Positions 9,981 to 21,465 of a DNA stretch of 39,154 bases are shown in pieces. The notes under the pieces are model-generated. The model was given only the letters and a program-made list of their open reading frames with translations. It was not told where the DNA came from and searched no databases. The DNA lies in contig NW_014013480.1 of NCBI RefSeq assembly GCF_000611645.1, positions 1 through 39,154 on the forward strand, read 5' to 3'. Origin of the DNA: Monoraphidium neglectum (lineage: Eukaryota > Chlorophyta > Chlorophyceae > Sphaeropleales > Selenastraceae). The position numbers were made by a program, and so were the translations under genes. The stretch's first letter is position 1; each line of letters opens with the position of its first letter.

Positions 9981-12900
9981 ATGGCAGGACGTCGGAGCTT
10001 GCTGCTGCTGGTCGCGGTGGGGACGCTCACTGCGGGCACCCTAGCCGAGCCAAGGGTGTCGTACGGCAACCAGGAACCAACGCTGTGCCCTCAGAAGGTT
10101 TTAGTGAAGACACTACCTGTGGTACGTATAGCGGGACGTTGAAACCGCCCTGCCGCGACCAGTGACTCGAGACGAGATGACACGCACACGCCCGCGATTG
10201 GCAGAGGCTTATTGCGGATAAAATAAATCTACTAAGAAGCTTATGCCCTCTCAAGGGATGCAGTGGCACAGTACGAGCGGAGAGCGCGATGCCGACCCTC
10301 GGCGCCACAAGCTCGATCTAGCTTCATGCGAGAGGACCCCATGCACGCATGCATTTGCAGGACATAACTCTATGCTACAACAAGCAGATGCGTGATGTTG
10401 CCAAGTCTGCAGGTAATGACATGGCATAGGTGCCTGCGTGCCTCCACTCGCACCACACCTGCCTGGCGTGTTGGCGGGCGAAGGTCGCTGCCCGCCCCAT
10501 ACTCATGTATGCACAGCAGCCCCAGGGTAATTAATCCTGCCGACGACACCTTCTTGCTGAAACTGCAGCAGACAACTTTGCCAGCGCCTTTGCGGGGCGT
10601 GCGCCGCTGCCGGCGCCTGTCATGCGGGAGCTCGGAGCAGCCGCCGCACAGCAGCCAGACCAAGGGGGGGTCGGCGGCGCATCCTGGCCCTTGGAGGTGG
10701 GCATGTGCCTTGATGGTGACTTGTTCATTTGAACCATTCCAGGTTGTCATCTGAGCCCCTGCTTGCATAATGGCGGGCACTTATGTTGCTTGTGAGTATG
10801 TGCAGGGCCCTTCCCCCTCAAGTGGTTTGTCTACTGTGCAGACTAAGCGCCGGCCCACGGCAGTCGCGGGGTAGACGCTCGCTCAATCACCTGAATGATA
10901 CACTCACGAATGCGCCAACATAGGGGGGTGACCAAGCGTTTTATATGCAGGCCTACTCTGATCAGGTCACGGGTAGCGACGGCGCTGCTGTTGACGACGC
11001 CCAGGGCTTTGGGAGGTCCAAGGCTGTGATGTCATACAACACCCTCCTGGGCTCCACCATCATCGGTGAGCGCGCGTGTGACGCAAAAGCATATTTTTCA
11101 ACGGTGGCGCATGAATCCTGGGCTTGACGTGATTGCAGCAGTCACACCAGGCCCATTGACGGCTTGGCGGAGCGCACTACACGCAACTGTCGTGCTTCGA
11201 GCTGCCACCAAGTCCCTTGTTCCTTGCCAGACGGAGTTCAGCACAGCGCCGTCAGTGCAAACAGCCCCAATGCAGGCCTGAGATCTCCACTGCCGTTTTT
11301 CTTACAGGTCCTAGTTACAAGTTCACATCTGACCCTTCATCCTTGGAGGGTGCCAAGGTGCGGCAGCACAGGACGCAGCCACGCTGTATATCCACCCTTG
11401 ACCACCTTCAAGCCTAGCGTTTTCTGCACTGTGTCCAGCAGAACGGCGTTTTATGCATTGGCCAGAGTCCATAAATTCAGTGTGCACAGCTGGACGCCTC
11501 CTGCATTCCACTCACACTCACCAACGTCCCCACCCGTTTAGGTCATGGCAGCCAGCGGCGCCCGGGTCCACAAGTTTTCGGTGGACAATTGGCTCGACAC
11601 TGCCAGGACGCGCCGGCCAGCGTCGCTGCTGGAGGCGGTGACCCAGTCGCAGCAGCGATACGTTGACGTGCTGGACCAGCCCATGGACAGGTGCGAGGGA
11701 GGGGGCCGGTGCGCTGCTCTGAGAGCTAGAAGTGTGTAGGGTGTGAAACTGTTCAATCAGTGGCTCAGGATGACGGAGTTTGTCCATGCATGTGCAGAAG
11801 CAACTGCCTCCTTGCCAGGCATCAGAGGATGCTTGTAGGAATGAGGGTGCCACAAGGGGTGTGGAGGAGATGCGAGGCAGCGGGTGCAGGTTATCTGACG
11901 CGCACATGGCCGTTCTTGTGATGCTGCTTTGCAGGTTTGTATTTTGGGCCTACCCCGTCACAGATGCGATCTATCAGGAGTTTTATGATCTGGTAAGAGG
12001 GTGTGGCGGGTGATGTGTTTGCGGGTGTGGGCTTGATAAAGTGGCAGATGCCCATACATACATGGGTCCTGCTGCAGCATGTTTGGTCACTGCACAAGTG
12101 CTTCTGTGCAGAGGAAGATTGGTGAGGTCGGCAAAAAATCCGGTAATTGTCTCGCAGGCGGGCACCTTTGCGGACTGCTATCCAGGCTGTCTGCTTGTGT
12201 GCTGGGGCCCTGCTGCTGTCGCTTCTTCTGACCGCCCTTGCACCCAATGCATGCAGGCCACGTTCCTGATCAAGCGCTACGCCGGCACTGGAAAATCATT
12301 CTTCATTGGCCATTGGGAGGGAGACTGGGTGCGCTGCACCAGTGTCAGCCTCGCGCATTGGCGACGTGCAGGGACCTCTTCGTCCGTTGGGCGGGCAAGG
12401 TTTTGCGGGCCGTTCCCTCTTACCCCCTGTTCACTGTGCGTCTGAACACGCATGTGCCCTTGCCGTTATGCTCTTGGTGACACAAGTACCCTTGGTATTC
12501 AAATGATGAATGAGCCGATTACCAACCATTTGCCTTTGCAGGCCATTCGTGACAATTACAAGGACCCCATCATGCCTGGCCGGGTCGAGTACTGGACCCA
12601 CAAGCTGTCGGAGGTCCAGAGAGCCATCGACACAGCAAAGGCAGACGCAGCTGATCTGGTCAACGGCGGTGCAGGCGTGCGGGTTTGGGGCTACGCAGAG
12701 GTCAACCGGGTGAGGCGACAGGGTGCGGGGGNNNNNNNNNNNNNNNNNNNNNNNNNNNNNNNNNNNNNNNNNNNNNNNNNNNNNNNNNNNNNNNNNNNNN
12801 NNNNNNNNNNNNNNNNNNNNNNNNNNNNNNNNNNNNNNNNNNNNNNNNNNNNNNNNNNNNNNNNNNNNNNNNNNNNNNNNNNNNNNNNNNNNNNNNNNNN

Positions 12901-13671
12901 NNNNNNNNNNNNNNNNNNNNNNNNNNNNNNNNNNNNNNNNNNNNNNNNNNNNNNNNNNNNNNNNNNNNNNNNNNNNNNNNNNNNNNNNNNNNNNNNNNNN
13001 NNNNNNNNNNNNNNNNNNNNNNNNNNNNNNNNNNNNNNNNNNNNNNNNNNNNNNNNNNNNNNNNNNNNNNNNNNNNNNNNNNNNNNNNNNNNNNNNNNNN
13101 NNNNNNNNNNNNNNNNNNNNNNNNNNNNNNNNNNNNNNNNNNNNNNNNNNNNNNNNNNNNNNNNNNNNNNNNNNNNNNNNNNNNNNNNNNNNNNNNNNNN
13201 NNNNNNNNNNNNNNNNNNNNNNNNNNNNNNNNNNNNNNNNNNNNNNNNNNNNNNNNNNNNNNNNNNNNNNNNNNNNNNNNNNNNNNNNNNNNNNNNNNNN
13301 NNNNNNNNNNNNNNNNNNNNNNNNNNNNNNNNNNNNNNNNNNNNNNNNNNNNNNNNNNNNNNNNNNNNNNNNNNNNNNNNNNNNNNNNNNNNNNNNNNNN
13401 NNNNNNNNNNNNNNNNNNNNNNNNNNNNNNNNNNNNNNNNNNNNNNNNNNNNNNNNNNNNNNNNNNNNNNNNNNNNNNNNNNNNNNNNNNNNNGGTCAAC
13501 CGGGTGAGGCGACAGGGTGCGGGGGTGTGCCGCCGCCGCCAGAGCCGCCGCCGCTGCCGCTGCCACTGCCGCTGCTGCTGCCGCTGCTGGCGCCGCTGCT
13601 GCTGCCGCTGCTGCTGCCGCTGCTGCTGCTGCCGCTGCTGCTGCCGCTGCTGCTGCTGCTGCTGCTGCTGC

Positions 13672-13706
<35 letters not shown>

Positions 13707-15951
13707 CCGTTGGGTGATGGTGTTTGCAGCAGGTGTGGAGCATCAAACCCGGATAAACAGCAATAGTATGGGGGTGCGTCTCGAATGGTTGAAGCACGCC
13801 AAAATCTCTCACCCATATATCTCGAAAGTGCATTTGTTTGGCGACAGCGCCTTCATCAACCCCTACTGCCACCTCAAACACGCCTTTTGCAATACCCTGA
13901 TTTAGGTCCTGACGGCGATGGGCAACTCGTCCTACCCTGCATTCATCAACCAAATCGTGCCAAACATCAACCCACCCATTGACTTCATCTCCTACTCCAA
14001 CTGGTGTGTGTGCTATCTAAGATGTGCCACATTTCAAAAGCCACAGTGTGCGTGCAAACACATGCTTGTGTGTGGAGCGGTGTGGTGTGTATGTGTATGC
14101 GCACGCATGTGTGTGTGGGGGTGTGTGTGTGCGCGCGCGTGCGCGCGTGCGCGCGTGGGTGTGTTTGAGTGCGTGTGTGCGCATTTAGGCACGCATGTTT
14201 GTGTGGCCCAATCCCTTCACATCTTGCAACTATTCATGCAGCCGCCTCAACGTCTCTGCTTGTGAATTCAATTTCATTGCCAACTGCTACTGACTGCCAC
14301 CTCTCTGCTGCAGGGAGATCGAGGAGGCCCAGCAAAGGGTGAGGCCATGCAACGGCATCGAACTATGATTGACAGGCGCGAATGCGTGCGTCTCCGAGAC
14401 GACAGCCCTGAAAGCTGCAGGCATCCTGCTCTTCCTGGCACGTGACACGCTTGCACGTCTTGCACATACAGATGAGGCATTTTCTCCCGATTCCCTACAT
14501 TACACAGTCTGCAGATGAGATCGGCACAGTTCTGGGGGACGCACTGGACTTCATCAATTGCCACTTGCCCCCCAAGCCCTGCGTCCCTGAGCCGCGCGTC
14601 TTCGTGGGCGAGGTGAGGTGTTGCGTTGGGAATCAAACACAAGGCAGAGCAAGTTGCTCTGCCTACCACGCAAGTTGTCCTGCAGTTGTTGCTGCCCGGA
14701 TGATCACCCAAACCTCCCAATTGGACTTGTGGGATCAATTGGTGTATGGTGCGATGTTCTGCGTCACTTTGTTGATGCAAACAAATTCTCAATCCACACA
14801 CGCAGTTTGGCTACTTCCTGCGCAACAACAACTGCACTGCGGCTGACGCGCCGCCGGTCAAGGCAGGCCAGGGCCCTCACATGGACACTACCTCTGAGAT
14901 TATCAAACAGCGCACCCTGTGGCACGCGGCTAGCGCCATCGCATGGGGTTCACCCATGAACTTATACTGGGAGCTGTGGGTACAAGACGTTTGTGTGTGT
15001 ATTGGGGGGGGGGGCGCTTCGCGTGGGAGCAGACGTGTCAAGCAAATTTGCTGTGCAAAAGGTTGGGGATTCCATGAATGGACGTCACTTCTTTTTCATC
15101 GTCGCTTTGGGTGGCAGGGGTGCGTTTGACGGTTTTTGCAGGGGGCAGGGAGAAAGAATGTGTGCTCAGAGTCCTGCTGTTGGACGATTCGGCGGCGACG
15201 AGCTGAGTGGTGTCTACTGGTTCAGTGGCCTTGGGCCAAGACTGACAGGGCCTGTGGGTCGTGGGCAGTGAATGCGCACATGCCCTTTGAGAAACTGCCA
15301 TATGCTCCGATTCAGCCAGGGTGGGTGATTTTGCGCAAACAGCCAGGGTCATTTCATGGTTGCCCCACCACCTGCTCTGACCTCAATTCCACCGCCTTTC
15401 ACCCATTTGACTGACCCCGCAGCTACAGCAACGAGAAGGGCACCGATGCCAAGGGCCAGCGCTGCGACAAGGGCTACTGGCTGGTCAACGACCAGGGGCA
15501 AGATGAGCCCGTGTTTGCCGCACTCAAGGTGGGACGGTTTTTATGAGCGCTATTCTGCTGTGTGTTGAAAAGACATATTCTCTCTCAAAAGGGTGAGGTT
15601 GCTTGGGGGGGACACGTGACCACACCTCTCAACAAGGAAGTATGCATGTGTCAACAGGCAGCTTGCTGTCGAGAGCGCCGCCCACACATCAAGCCCATAA
15701 CCCTTGTGCCTCACTCCTTGAACTCAATTTTCCATCCGCCGCACGTCCTTCCCCCAAAGGCATACTACTCCGCCGCAGACGCATTTGTCCGTCGCCACGC
15801 GCGCGCCCATGGCGGCGCGGCGCCGGATATCAACGCGTTCCGCCGATGGGCCGTGGCAAAGCTGGCGGACCTCACGGGTTATGTGGGCGTGGCGCCGCCA
15901 AAGGTGCGGGAACTGGACCCCGCCGCGGCCCTGATCGCCGGCGGCCACTAG
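9981..15951 (+). CDS. Secreted TIM-barrel glycoside hydrolase-like protein, 15 exons
   Basis: Exons: 9981-10121, 10361-10412, 10572-10696, 10951-11065, 11308-11357, 11542-11690, 11935-11992, 12257-12328, 12542-12709, 13906-14003, 14314-14338, 14472-14612, 14806-14975, 15423-15528, 15760-15951. All phases match, giving 553 residues. The start MAGRRSLLLLVAVGTLTAG with an LA-E cut site is a clear signal peptide, so the product enters the secretory pathway. A barrel-like order of strands is visible: FVFWAYPV, KSFFIGHWEGDW, VRVWGYAEVNRV (Glu307), PIDFISYSNWE, PRVFVGEFGYF (Glu398) and MNLYWELYSNEKG. GEFG followed by a tryptophan-containing last strand is common in clan GH-A enzymes (GH5, GH39), where it holds the nucleophile. 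The usual Asn before the acid/base Glu is Ala here, or the acid/base may be the Glu of HWEGDW. Substrate unknown; a cell-wall glycan is a guess. The intron between exons 9 and 10 contains the assembly gap. Confidence 0.75.
12700..13525. repeat. Identical 32-bp sequences on both sides of the gap
   Basis: Bases 12700-12731 and 13494-13525 are the same 32-bp sequence, starting GGTCAACCGGGTGAGG. It covers the end of hydrolase exon 9 and its donor. The copies abut the two ends of the N-run exactly. Confidence 0.95.
12732..13493. other. Assembly gap (762 N)
   Basis: Run of undetermined bases inside the ninth intron of the hydrolase-like gene. Its true length is doubtful because its flanks overlap. 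Confidence 0.99.
13530..13706. repeat. Imperfect CTG/CCG triplet tract
   Basis: About 175 bp of mixed CCG and CTG triplets, becoming purer CTG to the right, just after the gap. It lies inside an intron: hydrolase exon 9 ends NR and exon 10 resumes VLTAMG in phase 0. The reading frames through it (poly-Ala, poly-Leu, poly-Ser) are not coding. Confidence 0.9.
14080..14185. repeat. GT/GC alternating purine-pyrimidine tract
   Basis: TGTGTG passes into GCGCGCGCGTGCGCGCGTGC and back to TGTG. It lies in the intron between hydrolase exons 10 and 11. Such tracts can form left-handed DNA. Confidence 0.8.
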
Positions 15952-17897
15952 GCAGCACATCTGAGGGTTTGCGCCTGCTCGCAAGCCCCTATGCCTCATA
16001 CGCCTTGCCGCTGGCGGCAGCCAGGAGAGCTTGTGAAACAGCATGCACTGCAATCAGGTGCCATGCGCAAAGTTTCTTTTTGCACGTTGTTGTTCCAGCA
16101 GCTGCAGGGGTCAGTCCTAAGGAGCTGCGACGCTCATGCATGGCTGCACCCTCAACAAGGTTGATTGACAAGCAAAGCATCTTCTTGTGCACTCCTTGTT
16201 CAGTACCAAAATACACAATGTAGATAACACATCTTAGCACCATGCAGACGCAGGCCCCGTAGCGTAGCACATACCTTCCTGTAGCGACCAATCAACAACT
16301 GCGACCTGTCAAATAGCCTGCTGCAAGGATCTTGATCCGAGCGCATGTAACTTTGATCAAGTTGTCTGCGGCATCAAGGAGGACAGTGGTTGAGTGAGCT
16401 GTCCTTGCATCTCAACAGCGGATGTGACCCAGCTCTGGGCTCCAGACTGAAGCTGCATGTGCAAGGCATGGCGGGGTGATGTCACCCCGCTGGCTGCAGA
16501 GACACAGGGACAGGCGGCGGCGGGGCCAGCGCGTATTATAATAGGTGCCTGATTGGCGGGGCTACAAGTTGTCCGGTGTATTGTTGGTTCCAAGTTTCAA
16601 AACATTTGAGCACATCCTTTTTAGTGGGCATGCAAGTAAGCTGTGGGCGGGGGTACATGTAGGCTCCCGTGTATCTTCTTCGATGGTCCTGAGTTTTCAT
16701 AGAACCGAGCACATCTTTGGTTGGTCAAACGGTGAACGGTCGGTGATACCCAGTGTGCTGCACACACTTGCCTGCAGGCGCAGCTCGCTATGAGGAGGTG
16801 GGGTGAAAGTGGACGCAGGGGCAATGTGGACGCTTTCTGCAGGAGGCTCTTGTGCTGCTGTATCTCACATATGTTGAAGTATATGATTTAACACGTCTCT
16901 GAGATCCACTCACACAGTTCACCGCTCGCGCACTGGCCACTTGCTCGGGGCCTCCAGCGTTGGTCACTTGCGATTCCTGCTCGCTGCTCTCCCACCCTCC
17001 CGAACCTCACAAACGCAATCTTACTGATTAATAGATTCTACTTGGCTTAGCGCACGCGCGCTGGTGCGATTTTGCCATCGTCCACAGTGCAGGTGGTCAC
17101 TGGCAGCAACCAGCCAGTGCAATGGACGTCTGGCAGGGCTGCCTGATAGGCCCCGAGAGACATCGATATGCTACTATAATTCATATGATATGTTTTGTCA
17201 CAGCTTAGCAGCCCAGTGGGTCTCAGTTCCATGAACGTCCACTTTGCCCCCACCTTCGCCACGGCTACTCGGGGGCCAACTCTCGCTGCAGACCACGAGC
17301 TCCTTTGCACCCGCATCTGGAACTAAGAATTACATTATCAATGACGTTTTGTAGGTCTGCAGGCTGCGGGGAGCCCTGGGCAGTGAGAAATCAGCCCAGC
17401 GTCCACTTTCACCCCACCTCCTCATATGTTGTGCACAGTTTGCAGTCTGTTACCAAGTTTTGGGCATGCCGTCCAGACCCCATTGTTGTGGTATCGAGTG
17501 ACAGGGCCACAGCGGGCGAGCTTGCGAGGGGCAACGAAGGTAGTGTTGGGCGGAGCAGCTGGGGGAGAGCTCCGGCCGCTGGACTCGTGCGTGCAGTGAC
17601 GGCGGCCACAACGCCACAACGAGCGCCGCGTACGCAGTCACAATGCACGTGAATATATGTGGGGTGGTCCTCGGGCAGACTTTGTGTACCGTACGGTGCA
17701 CACCTGAGTGACAAAAACTGCAAACAGCTTTGATGATCTCTGGGGCAGTTCCTGTCTGCTAAACTGATGGACCTAAACAAACGGGTTACGCGAGCGCCAC
17801 GCGGAACTTCAGCGCTGTGCGCGACACTTGTGCGCAAGTGTGCCATCGAGAAGGCCTGCAGGCCTAGTAGACATTCTCTGGAGCTCTGCGTGGCCGT
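15952..17897. other. Intergenic region upstream of the paralog array
   Basis: About 1.95 kb. A TGTAA at 16346-16350 may end the hydrolase transcript. A 28-bp inverted repeat lies at 16789 and 17399. No coding exon or RNA gene could be supported. Confidence 0.5.
16789..17426. repeat. 638-bp segment bounded by a perfect 28-bp inverted repeat
   Basis: Bases 16789-16816 and 17399-17426 are exact reverse complements over 28 bp; the right copy reads GCGTCCACTTTCACCCC at its start. A degenerate third copy in the same orientation as the right one begins near 17235 (ACGTCCACTTTGCCCCCACC). No open frame of note lies between, and no target-site duplication was seen. Confidence 0.75.
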
Positions 17898-20607
17898 ATG
17901 GATTACGGACTGAGCGTCTTCGGTGCGACGCTGCGGCTCGCGCTCATCGTGGCTCTCTTTGGCGGGTCCAGCAGGGGCGCGCCGCACGGCATGCTGCTCG
18001 CGCTTCGCAGCTCGAGGACAGCTGTGCTGTTGCACACTCACCAGCACTCCGCGTGCCCTTTGGCACAGCTATTAGATAGAGATGTGTATGACGCGCCTGA
18101 CAGCTATGCCAGTCGCGTGCCCCACCTTCCTTTCGGCTCACTGCCCCAACTGCGCGCACAACGCTGCTCGCTACGCTGGCATCGACCCAGTCCGGCGCCG
18201 ATCGGACAGCACAGACCTTCCTATTGTCACCACCGCCGGCGGCAGGCGGTACGTGCTGTCTGAGGAGGGCCTCGAGTACGACGTGGTCGTGCGCGCCGCC
18301 GACCGCAGCCTCCTGCCGGTGCAGCCGGGCTTTGTCCTGGGGGTGAGCCTACAGCATGCAAACTTGCGGAGCCGCATGGGTCGCGTGGTGCTGCATGTGG
18401 CCCGCATGCACGCCGTGAACGCACGGATGCGGCGTCACCAGCGCTGGCTGCTTCTGAGCCACGCGCATAAATGCACGCGTGGCTGTGCGCCTGCCTACCT
18501 GCGCGGTGGTGTGGTTTGCACCATGGCAAGCGCGGCACGGTTGGTCAGTTTTCCCAGCATGGCCTTGTCCACTGCCTCTCGACTACTCGCACATGGACGC
18601 TCTCAATCTGCACGTTGATCACACACAAAATCATGTTGTTTCAGGTGGACTTGAAGGTGGATGGTCAAAAGGTTGGTTACTGGTACACAATCGGCTACGA
18701 CAACGGGCGGTGGCTGGAGCAGGCAAAGTTTGAGGGCTTCTGCACGCAGATTGGCGGCCAGGCGGGCGTGGCCGGGGACGCGTATCAGACCACCTACCAG
18801 CGGTTTAGATTTGCGAGGGCCGACCCGTCGCAGGATGCAGGGCCAGAGGTGCGCGTTGGTGTGTGCTCTTGGGGCGGCGCACAGTGTGCAGAGTTTCGGT
18901 CGGCCCTTCGGCCTGGCGGGGTGATGGGCAGCGCACGCATTAAACCCTCCTTGACAGCTGCGCGATGAGGCAGCGCGTCTTGCCGCATCACCTGTACCTT
19001 CGCCTGCCATGCTCCCGCCTCCCCACCTCCGCCAGGTCACTGACCCCGAGCAGATCAAGGCCGGCCGCATCGAGGTGACGGTGTCCTGGTGAGTCAGCCC
19101 CGGGAGCAAGTAGTTACAGGCACCACCTGCAGCACTGCCTGCGCCTACGTAACGTTTGGCATGCGTGTTCGCCACAGCCTTGATTGCACCATGCTGCGGA
19201 CGTTGTTCACTTTCCTGCAAGTGCCGCCACCCTGCCCCTTCGCTCCTGCTTCTCCTCCCGAAGGTATGTCGAGACCGGCACGCGACAGGGGCCCCCAAAC
19301 CCTGGGATTGGTGTCGGGAACAACGCGGCTCTTGGTCACCTGCCAGAGGGCAAGAAGGTAGGCTCTGGCGGAGTTCAAGCTCGGCGCCTCATGTGCAATC
19401 CATGCGCCTGCCGTCCAGCTCAGCGGCCCCAACGTCAGCTGCGGCACCCGCCTGGATCAGCCAACAGACCAGCGTTCCTTGCGTTTACTGTCACCACGCA
19501 TTCATGGCACCCCGGGATTCGATTTGAGCCTCCACTCGTTGCGCCTGCCCGGCTTCCATGACGACTGCAGTTTTTCCTGGCGCCCAGCCTGAAGACAGAG
19601 AGGGGCCGTGCAGACAGCCTGGCTGTCAACTGGAACAAGAGGTCATTTGCTGTTGTGAGTACCCTAGCACAGGAAATGGTGTTGCTCAGCAACCTCTGGG
19701 TCTGCCAAAGCAGGATTCATGGGGCATGGACAAGTGGGATTCTTGGTCTGTGCACACCTCCATCCCATAATGGACAACGTCAAAGAGTTGCACCCTGCGG
19801 CCTGCCTTGTAGGTGGACGCCCTGGGCGTGATGGAGCTGCGCTACGAGACAGCGTCCACTCTCATGCTGCGCAAGGCCCTGGACAAGGACAACCCCGCAC
19901 ACAGGCAGCTGCTGCGCGCCAGCCGGGACCCCGGTGAGTGCATGCTGCTCACGCAGCTGTGGAGCGCAGCTGTGCACGGGGTGCCACGCAGCATTGGTCG
20001 TGTCAAACTCAGGGTGCTCTCCAGACCTGCTCTGAGGATTGCGTGCATGCGAAGCGGCAGTGGCAAGCCCCTGGTTGCCTGCGTGAGTTCGTGCTTTGCT
20101 TGGTAACTTGGGCGGCCATGATGAGCCCACTTGTCTTGCACCCTTCCTCCCGCCTTCATAGGCGTGCGGGCTCTCTTGGGACACGGCAGCGACGAAGGGG
20201 TGCGCGAGGGTGTGCGGCAGCAGCAGAGGTTGACAACACAGGACGGAGCTGGCGGCAGCGGCGCTCAGCAGCAGCAGCGGCGGCAACGGCAGCAGCAGCA
20301 TCCTGGCGTAAAGCGGGAGCGGGGCTCGGGGAGGGCGGGGCAAGATGAATCAGTGGCAGAGTCTCCGGCGCATGCATCACTTGTCAAGCACGAGCAGGGG
20401 TGTGGCGGTGCCAGCGGCAGTGGGGGTGGCAGCGCGTTCCTGGACCTGACAAAACCCCAGGAGATGCCTTTGAGGGTGGGGGGCCGCGAGGTCAAGACCG
20501 ACGAGATTGCGGTGTGCGACCTGCTGGACTCTGACGGCGAGGAGGATGGCGCGGCGCCGCGGTGGGAGGTGCGCAAGCGGCAGGCGGTGGACCTGGACGG
20601 CGCATGA
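17898..20607 (+). CDS. Tandem paralog A: DUF7918-like domain protein with SUMO-motif tail
   Basis: Solid exons: 18191-18342, 18645-18848, 19036-19088, 19264-19357, 19571-19654, 19813-19933, 20162-20607. The first exon is uncertain; 17898-17922 (ATG, donor GTGCGA) fits in phase and gives about 392 residues. The beta-rich domain runs from LPIVTTAGGRRYVLSEEGLEY through VDLKVDGQKVGYW, TYQRFRFARADPSQD, IKAGRIEVTVSWY and ALGHLPEGKK to LGVMELRYETASTLMLR. This order (gripping beta strands, FxF, GxIxVxV, final YR-like strand) recalls Pfam DUF7918, mostly seen in basidiomycetes; function unknown. The tail has GVKRE and LVKHE, FLDLTKPQ and IAVCDLLDSDGEED, then WEVRKRQAVD. Compared with B and C it has lost the intron before the TYQRF segment and gained one after VTVSW. 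First of three same-strand copies. Confidence 0.72.
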
Positions 20608-21465
20608 GGAGTTTGTCATTGGGTACGATGTCATGTATGCGCATTCGCAATTGACTCCCGGTCCTGCACTGACTTGCTTTCTGACAACATCAATTTTGTC
20701 CAGAGGGTCGTTGTTCGACCTTGTATGTAACTTCGAGCATCATGCCTTGCTTTTGAGCTGATATTGCGTGGCGGTTATAACGCTTGGCAACCAGATTCAG
20801 TTGGGTCCATAAGTCTGTCTTTGGCAAAAATCCACACCCGAGCTCGCCCAGCCGCTCCTGGTATCCGCTGCTTTCAGAACCAACGTTTGTCACCAGTGTA
20901 GGGCCATGCGAGAGAGCATGTGTGCATGCGCACTTGTGCGCTGGACCAGAAAACGATCAGGGACACCTGTAGATGGGGCTGTCATGCCCCTGCGTTGCAT
21001 CGCGGTGTGGGGCAGTTGAGGTGTGTGCATTGTGCTGTGTTGGGTACCATTATTCTCAGTAGTGGAGATATACTTCTGTTCTCACTTCCCATTCCGTCAC
21101 ATCCTCCGTGTGGGACTTCAGCACGCCGGGAATTCACAAGAATGTGACACATGGGCGCACTGCTCTGAAGGCGAGTGACCAAGTACGGCGAGTGACCAGA
21201 TGCGACAGAGAGAAGCGAGCGGGCATGGAGCGCGCCGAGCCTGTTTGGAACGTGCAAATCCATGACATGGACATCCCTTAGAGACTCAGGCGGTCTAGCA
21301 ACGCTCCTCGACACGTTCAAACTTTACGGGCCGATCTGGGCTCTTTCTTGTTCCTGGCGTGTTGAAAAGTCGACCCCTTGAACTTTGGACAATAAAAAAG
21401 TCAAGCGCGCTAGAAGGGCCGCGCCAGCGAGAGGGTGAGAGCGCAACAATTCGCTTCGACACAGC
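20608..21465 (+). other. Spacer between paralogs A and B
   Basis: About 0.86 kb holding the 3' end of A (TGTAA at 20726) and the promoter of B. A short direct repeat, GGCGAGTGACCA, occurs twice near 21170-21200. No other gene seen. Confidence 0.45.
20726..20730 (+). other. TGTAA polyadenylation signal of paralog A
   Basis: TGTAA about 120 nt after the stop of paralog A. Confidence 0.5.

Noticed and set aside
13742..13905. Open frame between the CTG tract and hydrolase exon 10 (HAKISHPYISK, FGDSAFINPY)
   Set aside because: Exon 9 ends NR and exon 10 starts VLTAMG in phase 0, giving a smooth barrel segment without it. The frame stops at TAG just at the acceptor.
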